A DNA stretch of 64,000 bases from Maratus speciosus (GCA_963932465.1 CAWVRF010001079.1:153501-217500), one strand, 5' to 3'. Positions 26,475 to 35,874 are shown, numbered from the stretch's first letter. Numbers and translations are program-made. Notes: generated by a model from the sequence alone, not told the origin.

Positions 26475-26702
26475 AGTAAAAAACACGAAGCAAAGTCGCG
26501 AGGTACAATTTGAAAATTTTTACGAGTCCTTTGAAATGTGTAAAAAAAAAAAAAAAAAAAAAAATTTTTTTTTTTTTTTTTTGACCGAGGCTGATACCTT
26601 ATAAATTCATTGGATGATCTTCAGCAAGGTCAATAGTCATATGTAAGAGGATTTTTGTTAAATTAGATTGTTATATCTTTTAATTAAAATTTTCTGGAAA
26701 AG

Positions 26703-27722
26703 ATGACTTATAATCATTTCGTAATTCATAAATCAGTGTTTGATCAGCGTATGGTGTCGAGTCTGTCGAGTCCGTACGTCATACAAATTTCCGATTTGTT
26801 TAGAGACGAACATGTACATTTAGTCGCGACTCGTTTAGAGACACGCGAACCGTTTAAAAACATTCCGAAAATTCGCTCAGAACAACTCAAACATTCAAAA
26901 AAACTAATTCATATTAGCGAGCATTATTTTACAAAATGCTCGGAAAAACACGATTTTTTTTGTGACGTTACATTTGATACTCTACCGCTGAAATATATGT
27001 GCATAAAATCAATTTTAAGAAACTTGGATTATTTACACGAGATAGAAACGGTAAAAGTTCCCAAACCTCTTTCGATGGAAACGTCGGAGATGGTAAAACT
27101 CCCTAAATATGTGTTGAGAGATATTTTCAATCAAAGTAAATCTCGTTATCATCTACCGGAATTTAACGAACAGAGCGTCGCGATAACCTACGACGAAATC
27201 TTTCAACTTTTTACAGAACAAGATATCATCTGGTATAAAAAATTGGTAGTTTGGTTTCAAAACGACCTCTATTTCGCGGACTGTTTAAAAACTTACGAGA
27301 AACATAATTTTTCACATTTAATTTTCGTGGTTATTGATTTTATAACTGCGGATGACAATATCGTTAAAATGTGTTTAAAATGTATGAATTTTGAAAGCGA
27401 AAATGGTTATTATCGGAGAAGATATAAGTTAAAATTCGTATATGTCACTTACCGTTATTCCGTGTTTATGCAAGATCCTATAAACTGGTGTCGTGCGTGT
27501 CAACAAATTCCTCTTTTTCAATTATTGACTTTTTCAGAATTTGAATACTTGTATCCATGTGTTTTATCCGATTATTATACGTATGGTAAATCTAAAATAA
27601 TAAAAATGGAATACTTTGAAAAAGGTATTAAAGTTAAAAATAACTATGTTTATGCTCGATCGTCATTCGGCGGTTTTTTTTACAATTGTCGAAGTTGTAT
27701 TTTCGTGTGGCGTGGTTTTTGA
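26703..27722 (+). CDS. Unknown protein with C-terminal double CxxC (PLFQ family, copy 2)
   Basis: The 339-residue product is a paralogue of 867-1859. The shared C-terminus has CLKCMNFE, a tyrosine-rich stretch, WCRACQQIPLFQLL and a closing F-E-LYP. The central KKLVVWFQNDLYF block also matches. The N-terminal part is more diverged. Its end overlaps the convergent SR-rich gene by 43 bases. Confidence 0.7.
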   Translation: MTYNHFVIHKSVFDQRMVSSLSSPYVIQISDLFRDEHVHLVATRLETREPFKNIPKIRSEQLKHSKKLIHISEHYFTKCSEKHDFFCDVTFDTLPLKYMCIKSILRNLDYLHEIETVKVPKPLSMETSEMVKLPKYVLRDIFNQSKSRYHLPEFNEQSVAITYDEIFQLFTEQDIIWYKKLVVWFQNDLYFADCLKTYEKHNFSHLIFVVIDFITADDNIVKMCLKCMNFESENGYYRRRYKLKFVYVTYRYSVFMQDPINWCRACQQIPLFQLLTFSEFEYLYPCVLSDYYTYGKSKIIKMEYFEKGIKVKNNYVYARSSFGGFFYNCRSCIFVWRGF

Positions 27723-28369
27723 TCTCGCAGCAGCGGGTGCCGTTTAGTGCAATGGCTCGTTAAAATCCTACAGACTTTATTCGGAACACGAGTACCTTTA
27801 AATTTCCCGTTTTGTAACTTGAAGGAAAGACTGTGCGGAGGGTAATCGTAACGTAACTCGTTATCGGAAATTCTCTTCAAATACGGATTTTTTATGCCGC
27901 GTTTCCGCTTTCCACTGCTATTTGTACTTTGACTTCTACTAGAACCAGGGCTCGGACTTCGGCTTTTACTGCTACTTCCAATTCGACTTCGGCTTCCGCT
28001 AGAACCGGGGCTCGGACTTCGGCTTCTAGTAGGACCGGGGCTCGGACTTTTGCTTCCGCGCGCTTTAGGAATCGGGCTTCGGCTTCTGCCAGAACTAGGA
28101 CTGAGACTGGGGGTCGGGCTTCCGCCGGGACGCGGAGTTTGATTTCCTACGAGATTTGGATTATTACTTCGAACGGAAGTACCTACGTAAAACCGACTGG
28201 GGTTCGTTTTCCTAGTTTTGCTTCGACTGCGATGAGTTCCAGTCGAACACGTGCTGCAAGTACTGCTATCGTTCGAAAAATGGGGTGATTTCGGCGGTCG
28301 ACCGCGCGACTTGGAACCAGTCGGTGACATGGACGCAACTAACGTATCTAGATTGGTAAACGTCGCCAT
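27680..28369 (-). CDS. SR/SP-rich basic protein
   Basis: The 229-residue product has a central region of about 100 residues made of repeats such as SRSPSPGSSGSRSR, a preceding RSRSKTRKTNPSR patch and a C-terminal basic tail. Such sequences suit phosphorylation-controlled nucleic-acid binding, as in SR proteins or in the small arginine-rich proteins that condense viral DNA. Neither can be chosen from sequence. The C-terminal 70 residues look globular. It is divergent from nothing close and follows the 28394 gene on the same strand. Confidence 0.65.
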   Translation of the reverse strand: MATFTNLDTLVASMSPTGSKSRGRPPKSPHFSNDSSTCSTCSTGTHRSRSKTRKTNPSRFYVGTSVRSNNPNLVGNQTPRPGGSPTPSLSPSSGRSRSPIPKARGSKSPSPGPTRSRSPSPGSSGSRSRIGSSSKSRSPSPGSSRSQSTNSSGKRKRGIKNPYLKRISDNELRYDYPPHSLSFKLQNGKFKGTRVPNKVCRILTSHCTKRHPLLRDQKPRHTKIQLRQL

Positions 28370-28393
28370 CGTCTTATTTCTTCCTCCGTTCCG

Positions 28394-29296
28394 TTATTCC
28401 CGAATCAGGAGTATGTTTTTCACCAAGGGATGAACGTCGTACATCGCGGCGACTTTGCACGCGTCTTCGATCGTTTTGGGGGCCGCGAATTTAATTCCGC
28501 CGAAAGACGATAATTTCACGTCGAACTTTCTGTCGACGGTGCCGGATTTATAAAACGGAAGCAGAGTCGCGAGGGTCTGGATGTCTTTCACGTTACCGTG
28601 TTCGAATTTTTTGCACAAAAGGGAATCTAAGGCTTTTTGCGTGAATCGCGTAAAGGGCTGTCGTCCGTTTTCGGGAAAACACGCGACCCATCTGTCGATC
28701 GAATGTTTGTTTTCCAACATGAAATCGAACGCGTCCCAAAACGCCAGATACAGGCTCAACGTGTCCTTGTTGAATTTCGTCAGGTCGACGATGACGTACG
28801 TGTCTCGATCGTTCGGAGAAGTCGAATCTTTTCCCGAAATCGTTAAAACGTTGTCGTGATCGACTTGCACCAGTCCGATGTTTCGAGTCTGGATAGAAAA
28901 ATCTTGCTTTTCCAGCAGCCGTCGCGTCCCTTCCGAGTCGACCTTGAGGAAAAAACAAACGTCGGACCACCGATCTTTGCGATTAGTTTTGAACGTGTAA
29001 TGCGAAGCGAACACGGCGACGCGGAGCGCGAGTGGATGTTTTTCGATCGTTTGCATGGACGCGGGTTCCAAATAGACTAGCAAATCGCATTTTTCCAAGA
29101 GATCTGCCGATCGCACCACGCGAACTCGATTGTCCGTCGAATGCAAGTCTTGGTTTCGTGTGACGACGATGACTTTTAACATCGGAAAGGCTTCGAAAGC
29201 TTCCAGTAAATGTCGGGGATATCGTCCCAAATCGCCGTAAACGATGCAACGATCTCGTTGTAAAATGAAATTTAAAAGGTCTTGGAGGGATTGCAT
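28394..29296 (-). CDS. NLGR-family protein, copy 2
   Basis: The 300-residue product is a paralogue of 8163-9005 (IVYGDLGRYPRHLL, DLLVYLEP, VFASHYTF). The N-terminal half alternates strands and helices in Rossmann fashion: a strand, a YGDLGR loop, then VIVVTRNQDL. The C-terminal half is unrecognised. No clear nucleotide-binding glycine motif is present, so an enzymatic role is open. Confidence 0.65.
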   Translation of the reverse strand: MQSLQDLLNFILQRDRCIVYGDLGRYPRHLLEAFEAFPMLKVIVVTRNQDLHSTDNRVRVVRSADLLEKCDLLVYLEPASMQTIEKHPLALRVAVFASHYTFKTNRKDRWSDVCFFLKVDSEGTRRLLEKQDFSIQTRNIGLVQVDHDNVLTISGKDSTSPNDRDTYVIVDLTKFNKDTLSLYLAFWDAFDFMLENKHSIDRWVACFPENGRQPFTRFTQKALDSLLCKKFEHGNVKDIQTLATLLPFYKSGTVDRKFDVKLSSFGGIKFAAPKTIEDACKVAAMYDVHPLVKNILLIRE

Positions 29297-29358
29297 CGTA
29301 CCTCTTGATTAAAAAAATTCGAGACATATTCAAACTCGCAAGACAAAAATATTTTGAG

Positions 29359-29416
<58 letters not shown>

Positions 29417-29417
29417 C

Positions 29418-29595
29418 AGGGTTGGAGATTTATATCTTTTAGACTTTTGAATCTTAGTTAAATTTATCGTAGCGTTCTGGACTTGTAAAATATTCCACAT
29501 TTAATCTCGCGTTCTGGACTTGTAAAATTTTCCAGATATTTATCCGAGAAAGTGTATAAAAGAAAGTGTATAAAATATCTCGATTCTATAATGTA
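29418..29595 (-). repeat. R2 repeat element variant
   Basis: This variant has the R2 outer part (ggagatttatatctttta, cttagttaaatttatcg) and two cores, then a different end with a doubled gaaagtgtataaaa and ctataatgtaaaaa. The same variant, one core shorter, is at 34547-34690. Confidence 0.75.
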
Positions 29596-29607
29596 AAAAA
29601 AAAAAAA

Positions 29608-29644
<37 letters not shown>

Positions 29645-29653
29645 TAATATTAT

Positions 29654-30223
29654 TTAATGTACGATTCGTTCGCTATGTACGTCCAACAACCGATAGCTAC
29701 AAGACGAATTCAACACGGTTATTGCACGCGCAATTTTTCTAAGACCGGCATCGATCACCGTATTCTTTTGCGGTTCCATCAAAACCTCCAGATCGGGTTC
29801 CAAGTCCACATCGGATTGAAATCTGATAGGACATCCGCTTCCCTGCCTGATCGATAAAAATTCATAAACGTCGAATTCGGTCGAGCGATTTTTCTTCTGG
29901 CGCGGGCCCAGTACGCTGACCATCTCGCGTTTCGACGGGTCGAAAGTCAATCTGTTACATATTTGACTCGGGGGAGACGTTTCCGAAATATCCGTGCTGG
30001 CATCGTGGGTTCTAGATTTCTTCCACTGTTCGTAAAACACTTCGAAGGACGGGAAGGTTGTATCGTCGGGATACATGGTTTTGAAAATATCTTCGGCTGT
30101 TTTTTTCACGTCGGGGTCCATATTAGCTATACATCCGTCTTTGGTAAAATAATTACCAAACATGTTTTTGTCTTTTAAAAGGAGGGCTTCGGCCATCGAA
30201 TCGTGAGTCGAAAAATCATTCAT
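29654..30223 (-). CDS. Hypothetical protein, 189 residues
   Basis: The product is soluble and acidic in its first half, with a short basic RQKKNR patch in the middle and a helical C-terminus. I see no recognised motif. It is divergent from 30245, with 21 bases between start codons. Confidence 0.6.
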   Translation of the reverse strand: MNDFSTHDSMAEALLLKDKNMFGNYFTKDGCIANMDPDVKKTAEDIFKTMYPDDTTFPSFEVFYEQWKKSRTHDASTDISETSPPSQICNRLTFDPSKREMVSVLGPRQKKNRSTEFDVYEFLSIRQGSGCPIRFQSDVDLEPDLEVLMEPQKNTVIDAGLRKIARAITVLNSSCSYRLLDVHSERIVH

Positions 30224-30244
30224 TCTTTAATATATATTTAAAGC

Positions 30245-30595
30245 ATGGATTACTTGGAAATCGTGAAGAGAAAAGCTTTCAGACCTATGAAATCCGCAGA
30301 CATATTGTTACCGAAATTCACGTTTTGCGTCGAATTCCAAGACGGCGTTAAAATTTGCAAAAAGGACGACGTCGGTCTTCGAGAGTTTTTGTGTACCGTT
30401 CAACACCTCGAATACGAAATTATTTCGGGAAATACGGAGCACTGCATTTCGTCTCCGGTCGGTTATTGGGAACTGCTCGGATTTCGTGACGGGGACGCTA
30501 TTCTTTTCCGAGACGATAGAAACCACAACCTGTCTATTTTATTTTCATCGCCATCAGAAAATCGTCCATCTGGCGACAAGCGAAACGATACTTGA
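30245..30595 (+). CDS. Hypothetical protein, 116 residues
   Basis: The product appears to be mostly beta (FTFCVEFQDGVKIC, GYWELLGFRDGDAILF). I see no recognised motif. It overlaps the convergent membrane-protein gene by 62 bases. Confidence 0.55.
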   Translation: MDYLEIVKRKAFRPMKSADILLPKFTFCVEFQDGVKICKKDDVGLREFLCTVQHLEYEIISGNTEHCISSPVGYWELLGFRDGDAILFRDDRNHNLSILFSSPSENRPSGDKRNDT

Positions 30596-30773
30596 GATAT
30601 TTGAACATGCATATGGTGAGAAGGGCCGTGAAAATCACGAGGGTGAGAACGATGAAATGTATTCGATAACAGCTATTCGCTTTGGACTCGATCGTCAAAA
30701 CACCGATCGAGTACAGCAATCCGCCGGCCAATGTCAATAAGGCGAAAGGTTCCAATTGTCCCACTTTTAACAT
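30534..30773 (-). CDS. Two-span membrane protein, 79 residues
   Basis: Spans are seen at about residues 10-28 (ALLTLAGGLLYSIGVLTI) and 37-57 (IHFIVLTLVIFTALLTICMF), with a basic loop after the second. The ATG at 30773 overlaps the stop of the upstream gene by seven bases, typical of translationally linked viral genes. An ATG at 30797 is an alternative. Confidence 0.6.
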   Translation of the reverse strand: MLKVGQLEPFALLTLAGGLLYSIGVLTIESKANSCYRIHFIVLTLVIFTALLTICMFKYLKYRFACRQMDDFLMAMKIK

Positions 30774-31096
30774 TTTAAACCTTGTTGTGCCGCGCATAGA
30801 TACATATGTACTTTATTCCAAAAATCGTCGTGGATGACCAACGAATCGTCTAAGGCCCCGGCGAAGGAATCGTAATTGGGAAACAATTGTGCGAAACTTT
30901 TAATACTGTTTTGCATGTTTGTCAAAGGATGTTCGTTCACGAGCCATTTATGAATGGCCTTCCACAAATCGGTCCAGGTCGGATAGATTTTATTTAGTTG
31001 CTGGTTGACGAGGGTCATTTTATCCATACCGACCATCGATTGTAAAAAACGAGTTACTTCTTCGTATACCTTTTTCATAATATTTTCAGAATCCAT
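30767..31096 (-). CDS. Hypothetical protein, 109 residues
   Basis: The product is helical, with a TWTDLWKAIHKWLVNEH stretch. The family is not recognised. It lies immediately upstream of and overlaps the two-span membrane protein gene, so the pair is probably expressed together. Confidence 0.6.
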   Translation of the reverse strand: MDSENIMKKVYEEVTRFLQSMVGMDKMTLVNQQLNKIYPTWTDLWKAIHKWLVNEHPLTNMQNSIKSFAQLFPNYDSFAGALDDSLVIHDDFWNKVHMYLCAAQQGLKC

Positions 31097-31177
31097 CTTA
31101 CTTTATTTATTGAAAAAAATGATCTCGCGTTCTGGACTTGGATTTTTCAGATTTGTTCTCGCGTTTTGGATTTGTAC

Positions 31178-31226
<49 letters not shown>

Positions 31227-31231
31227 TTTTT

Positions 31232-31420
31232 TACGCGTTTTGAGAATCGAGTTCAAGTTTTCTGACGCAATATCTCTGGAAGGTTACGCAATCCCGGGGT
31301 ATAAATACAGGTGTGCGAGCCACAATCGTTCATTTGATCGTCGGTGCCAAAGGAGTTGCTACCAGAAGTTCTGCTGGACGGAAGATGAACTCATGGGTAA
31401 GTCGATTTCTGATTATTTCT
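31232..31420 (+). promoter_or_regulatory. R3 module: TATA promoter, mini-exon and splice-donor-like site (copy 2)
   Basis: TATAAATA is at 31300-31307, an ATG at 31385 and GTAAGT at 31397-31402. See 21132 for the comparison. This copy lacks about 40 bases downstream of the donor that are present in copy 1. Confidence 0.55.
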
Positions 31421-31429
31421 TTAATCGTA

Positions 31430-31622
31430 CTTTGAAGTTTTTGCCTCGCGCTCTGGACTTGTAATTTTTTTCAGTTTTGATCTCGCAGTCTGGACTTGTA
31501 ATTTTTTTCAGTTTTGCCTCGCAGTCTGGACTTGTAAAAATTTTCAGTTTTGATCTCGCAGTCTGGACATGTAAAAATTTTCAAAGAAATCTTTTCGAAA
31601 AAAATTTCATCATTACCCTCTA
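31430..31622 (-). repeat. R1 repeat element, inverted copy downstream of R3
   Basis: About four units read ctcgcagtctggacttgtaa and end with the tcatcattaccctctag flank. Confidence 0.8.
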
Positions 31623-31667
<45 letters not shown>

Positions 31668-31771
31668 TTTTTTTTTTTTGAGATAGAGAGAAAGAGGGTT
31701 TGTACAATTGTATAAAGATGAGGGCGGCCCGATTCAACTGTTATTCGACTACGTTTTCTACAAGTGCCACG

Positions 31772-32292
31772 ATGCCTATAATTCTCGACAAATTAAATTA
31801 CAATTTGAAATCGAAACACATCTTATTAAAGGTTTTGCAGCATTTGGTTACCCGTCAGAACATTAATATCGATATACCTTCTTTAGAGCAACCTCTGGAA
31901 AAGCGGGCCATTAAAGGTGTTTGTACCGAGCTAGAACGTTACTTGGAAAAATTCGAAAATGACAACAAGAAATTTTGCGACGAAATTCAAATCGTTACGA
32001 GAAACACGATACCTGACATTTTCAAACGTGTTCTGATGCAGAATCTTACTGGGGAAATAACTTGGAACAAGATCATCGGTTATTTGGCATTTGTCGGGGA
32101 AATGACTGCGAGATGTTTAAGAAATGATGAGTCGAGAGAAACTTTTTATATCGCGTGGAAAAGTGTAAACGAAATTTTTGAAAACCATCTAATGTGTTGG
32201 GTCAAAGAAAATGGCGATTGGAAAACGTTTATGGAAAAACCCAAGAGTTGGCGAAGAAAATTTTTACAAAAAATTATTTCTGTCAGAAATTG

Positions 32293-32293
<1 letters not shown>
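31772..32293 (+). CDS. Bcl-2-like protein 2
   Basis: The product has 173 residues from the ATG at 31772. I prefer this to the ATG at 31718, which lies three bases after a TATA-like gtataaag. A BH1-like GEITWNKIIGYLAF and a BH2-like CWVKENGDWKTF are present at the usual spacing, as in the 11119 product, with which overall identity is low. The C-terminus is basic rather than a membrane anchor. A role in restraining host cell death is family knowledge only. Confidence 0.65.
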
Positions 32294-32363
<70 letters not shown>

Positions 32364-32368
32364 GTGGC

Positions 32369-32578
32369 TTAACTCTTATATACCAGCAGGCCAGAAGCGA
32401 TAAATTCAAACAGTTGTAAAATCAGCGGACTATAGAATAGCAACGGTTTGTCAGTTACGAGTGCTGTGCCGTTGTTAGTATCATCCGCTTTGACGGTGTA
32501 GACCAGATAACCGTACGTTATCAAATTCACGATTATCAACACGAGCAACGCCGCAGACAATATCATTCTTAAATTCAT
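32369..32578 (-). CDS. Two-span membrane protein, 69 residues
   Basis: The first span is ILSAALLVLIIVNLITYGYLV and the second is LLFYSPLILQLFEFIASGLLVY, separated by a polar loop with an Asn-rich stretch. It is tandem with the similar-looking 32601 gene, 22 bases apart. The two may be ancient duplicates. Confidence 0.6.
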   Translation of the reverse strand: MNLRMILSAALLVLIIVNLITYGYLVYTVKADDTNNGTALVTDKPLLFYSPLILQLFEFIASGLLVYKS

Positions 32579-32600
32579 GGTTGCGATTTCTTTACTTTAC

Positions 32601-32861
32601 TTAACCGGTCACCAATAGCACGCCCATAAGGACCATCGAAACGACGTTAGAGACGGTCGGAATCACGAGCATCAGTTTATTATCGGCCCAAAATCCTTTT
32701 GCGGAAGTCCCTGCGGTTGTTACCTGCTTGGTGGTAGCGTCGATAACGTGGTCTTTCGAGGTGGACAATTTGTACATCGCGAACGAAATCAACCCCACGC
32801 TCACGATCAAAGTGACCAGTACGAAACCAAGGAGAATCGTCGAAAATCCAAAACCTTTCAT
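32601..32861 (-). CDS. Two-span membrane protein, 86 residues
   Basis: The first span is TILLGFVLVTLIVSVGLISFAM and the second is LMLVIPTVSNVVSMVLMGVLLV, with a polar Thr/Lys loop between. I chose the ATG at 32861, ten bases from the divergent start at 32872. The layout matches the next gene on the strand. Confidence 0.6.
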   Translation of the reverse strand: MKGFGFSTILLGFVLVTLIVSVGLISFAMYKLSTSKDHVIDATTKQVTTAGTSAKGFWADNKLMLVIPTVSNVVSMVLMGVLLVTG

Positions 32862-32871
32862 CTTTATTAAA

Positions 32872-33336
32872 ATGCATGCCGTTCTCCATACCAAAGGTGT
32901 GGTTTTAGGACAAACGTACGTGCCCCTGGAATTGGCGTATCGAGACGTGGCCGGTTTGCTCTGCCATTTCCAAATCACGAGTCCGATGAATTTTTCGAAA
33001 ATGCGAAGATGGTATCCCGACTGCAGACCGGACGTGGAAGTCACCACGCAGGGCGGAACTTCTTATTCGGACGCGTTGAAATTTCTGAAAAGTCGATACG
33101 ATTTTTTACAAACGTTGTATCCCGGGGTGCCGATAGTCTTCGGCTACAAAGGCGAAAATTACCAACCGAAAATTTTGATCGACGCGGGCATACCCGACAT
33201 CGTGAACGTGGAAAATTTCGGCGTGCCACCGCTGCGACGGAACGTGGCGGTCGAATCCGTTTGTTCTTTACACAAAGGTAATCCGAACAAGTGCGCTCTG
33301 GTGGCTCTGAATCAAATCGCGAGCCATTTCAGTTAG
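32872..33336 (+). CDS. Hypothetical protein, possible RNase H-like relation
   Basis: The 154-residue product includes VFGYKGENYQPKIL, IVNVENFGVPPL and a C-terminal CSLHKGNPNKCALVALNQIA. A KG-E strand, an N-LE strand and a closing C-H-CA pattern is seen in a group of eukaryotic and viral proteins related to RNase H-like folds. The link is a guess from pattern. It overlaps the convergent 33329 gene by eight bases. Confidence 0.5.
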   Translation: MHAVLHTKGVVLGQTYVPLELAYRDVAGLLCHFQITSPMNFSKMRRWYPDCRPDVEVTTQGGTSYSDALKFLKSRYDFLQTLYPGVPIVFGYKGENYQPKILIDAGIPDIVNVENFGVPPLRRNVAVESVCSLHKGNPNKCALVALNQIASHFS

Positions 33337-34339
33337 AATGTTTCCACAAAATTCTCTTTTCCCGTTCCAGCATTCGCACTCGTTCCGTGAGATGTAAAAG
33401 GCTCGGAGAAACGGGCTCGGATTCGATATTCGGCATTTCTTTTTCCCACAACCCGTCTTGCCGACAGAGAGCCAAAAGCCTCTGAAACACGTCGATCAGT
33501 TTCGGCGGGGCGTCTCCGTGCGGAATTTGAGGAATCGCGGCGTGTACGGCGCCGATGTTGTGCAAGAGAGCGTCGATTTGCGGGCAAGAATCGACCGAAG
33601 GTTTTTCGCCGCGAAGCAGGTTGTTCAGATTCTTTTTCAAAAGGGCTTTGACCGAAACCGACAACGGATGCGCGGGTCGATCGTGCAAGAACGCTTCCAG
33701 ATTCGAACCGGTTTGCCAGTGAACCGCGTTCAAGTACTCGGACTGATGCACCAGATACATGTTGAAAGGATCGAAATATTGGCCGCGGGCCTTGCACGTC
33801 GCGTCGTATAATTGCACGAGTCGTTTCGACGCGTCGGGAGAAACGTCGGGTAAAGCCGAAGCTTCTGCGGGCCTGTCGAGATTGATGAATCTGCGAGCCA
33901 CGTTTCCCCAAAACTCGGCCGAATCGTATTCGAATCGAACGCTCCGAGTCTGTTTCGTCGGTTCTAAAATTTCTTTCAAAATCTCGTCGTCTCGTTTAGA
34001 CGGAACGGGCAAAGGCTCTTCGGTTTCGAATCGTCTGGCCAACAAAATTTGTAACTCGTCCCAGAATTTCGACGCGGCCCGAGTTTTAAAGGCCGGGGGA
34101 TCGAAATAGAGTTGTTTCTCGACCCATTGTTTTTCCAGATAATCGGTCATGGAATTCAAATCTCCGTGTATTTGATACGGAAACGCGGTGAGACCGCCGT
34201 TACGAATCAGATGGGACCAAGGAATTTTTTCGACTTCCATGCGCAATATTAATCTTCTGAGCTCGGACGGAGGCGAACGAGGGCTGGAACTGCCGAATAA
34301 CAGTCCGTCGAACCATTCAAGTAAACGCGAGTTCGACAT
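33329..34339 (-). CDS. Hypothetical protein, 336 residues
   Basis: The large soluble product is unrecognised. It is rich in Pro/Arg near the start (GSSSPRSPPSELRRL) and ends in a coiled-coil-like LTERVRMLEREKRILW. It overlaps the small gene upstream by 23 bases. Its base composition matches the core genes. Confidence 0.7.
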   Translation of the reverse strand: MSNSRLLEWFDGLLFGSSSPRSPPSELRRLILRMEVEKIPWSHLIRNGGLTAFPYQIHGDLNSMTDYLEKQWVEKQLYFDPPAFKTRAASKFWDELQILLARRFETEEPLPVPSKRDDEILKEILEPTKQTRSVRFEYDSAEFWGNVARRFINLDRPAEASALPDVSPDASKRLVQLYDATCKARGQYFDPFNMYLVHQSEYLNAVHWQTGSNLEAFLHDRPAHPLSVSVKALLKKNLNNLLRGEKPSVDSCPQIDALLHNIGAVHAAIPQIPHGDAPPKLIDVFQRLLALCRQDGLWEKEMPNIESEPVSPSLLHLTERVRMLEREKRILWKHSN

Positions 34340-34469
34340 CTTTGTTCCAGCGAAACAGGTTTAGATGAAATCGGTAGGGTTTGGCCATGTAATACGATAA
34401 CAGATTGCGTGCCATGTAACAATGGCAAAGGTACATGACGAAAAATAACAAAATGTATACCGTCGACAT
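34317..34469 (-). CDS. Very small membrane protein, 50 residues
   Basis: The frame opens at the ATG at 34469 and reads MSTVYILLFFVMYLCHCYMA, an N-terminal span, followed by a basic, aromatic tail of 30 residues. Its stop lies inside the next gene. Small N-anchored proteins of this size occur among the entry-complex components of these viruses, but the identity is not shown. Confidence 0.5.
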   Translation of the reverse strand: MSTVYILLFFVMYLCHCYMARNLLSYYMAKPYRFHLNLFRWNKDVELAFT

Positions 34470-34546
34470 CTTGATTGAAAATTTTTCATCCAGCTCGAAT
34501 CGTTTTCGTAAAAAAAAAAAAAAAAAAAAAAAAATTTTTTTTTTTA

Positions 34547-34682
34547 GGGTTTGAGATTTATATCTTTTAGACTTTTGAATCTTAGTTAAATTTATCGTAG
34601 CGTTCTGGACTTGTAAAATTTTCCAGATATTTATCCGAGAAAGTGTATAAAAGAAAGTGTATAAAATATCTCGATCCTATAA

Positions 34683-34690
<8 letters not shown>
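34547..34690 (-). repeat. R2 repeat element variant, second copy
   Basis: It matches 29418-29595 with one core missing and gatcctataatg in place of gattctataatg. Confidence 0.75.
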
Positions 34691-34728
<38 letters not shown>

Positions 34729-34755
34729 TTTTTTTTTTTGTAGTATTAAAAATCT

Positions 34756-35874
34756 TTATGTTATCGTAAAGCCTCTCGGTAATTTGTTTTTAAGATAAAA
34801 CCACCAGACTACATAGCTTTTTACAATTAGAATGATGATAACCAAGACCCAAAAACACCATCTGCGATAAAATGGTAGCGCCGTTTTTATAATTCCAACG
34901 ATACCGACAGTTGTTGGCGGAGGTTTCGGGATAACTACTGTCAATTCATTTGAAATTAACGTTCTATATTTATAAGGTTTAACGTACATTAAAGTAGTCG
35001 AATCAAACGTTAGATCTAAAACATTTGTGAGATAATCTGAAATTTCATAATCTTCTCGAATTAGCCTTCCGATTACGTTTCCTGCTTCGATTGATGGTTC
35101 CATATTTGGATTTATATAATAAACATTATTTAGAGTCGGTAGAATAATTTTGCCGTCGTACGTTACGGCATATTTTTCCAATAAAACTCTGCTCATCGTT
35201 CCTATGCTAATGAGTTCGTTAAGGTCAACCGAATTAAATTTCCGATAATACTCGTTTTTGTAACCGTCTTTCGGATAAAAAGGTTTTTGATCTTTGTCGA
35301 CTGCGTATTCATTTTCGATGAGGTATTGTTCTTCGTTATCGTCGTTTGTTAACCGTAAGGGGTAAATTTCGTCGTTTTCGATCGATACAGCATATCGGTT
35401 TGGAATCGTTTGCGGTTTGTTTAAATCTACAAAAGTCAAATAGTACTCGTTTCCGAACATGTCGTTGGGAAAAATATGTTTTCCGTCGTTTGCGGAAGCG
35501 TAATATGGAGTACCGTCTGCCAGTAAGGCCGGGGCATTGTTGATCGGATAATATTCATCGCCATGTTTGTCTACGGCATAATATTGTTTACCGTCGAGTC
35601 CAGTTCCGATTATTTGTTTACCGTCGACAAAGTCGTAAACTTGCGATCCATTCACCACGGAATACCGAGGTTTGCCATATACAGTGTGTGGATAATCGTA
35701 GCTTCCGTTTTTCTTGATCAAACTCAACCCGACAACTCTGTATTCGTTTCCAAATTCGTCCCTCGGATAGTAACACGATCCGCCTTTACAAGCATATCGA
35801 TTTCCTAAAATTACTTCCCTAAATCGGTCGCGGTTCTTTCGGTTCTTTAAAGTAATCTCAGTTTCATTGGTCAT
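34756..35874 (-). CDS. Tyrosine-repeat membrane protein (YY-P repeats)
   Basis: The 372-residue product has many copies of a 20-25-residue motif of the form YYA..-dG-e-YYP (YYAVDKHGDEYYPI, YYASANDGKHIFPND, YAVDKDQKPFYPKD). The C-terminal anchor WCFWVLVIIILIVKSYVVWWFY is followed by a basic tail. This is a repeat-rich ectodomain with a tail anchor. The C-terminal half of the 57821-59395 product carries the same motif type. The function is unknown; a virion surface or matrix role would fit. Confidence 0.65.
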   Translation of the reverse strand: MTNETEITLKNRKNRDRFREVILGNRYACKGGSCYYPRDEFGNEYRVVGLSLIKKNGSYDYPHTVYGKPRYSVVNGSQVYDFVDGKQIIGTGLDGKQYYAVDKHGDEYYPINNAPALLADGTPYYASANDGKHIFPNDMFGNEYYLTFVDLNKPQTIPNRYAVSIENDEIYPLRLTNDDNEEQYLIENEYAVDKDQKPFYPKDGYKNEYYRKFNSVDLNELISIGTMSRVLLEKYAVTYDGKIILPTLNNVYYINPNMEPSIEAGNVIGRLIREDYEISDYLTNVLDLTFDSTTLMYVKPYKYRTLISNELTVVIPKPPPTTVGIVGIIKTALPFYRRWCFWVLVIIILIVKSYVVWWFYLKNKLPRGFTIT

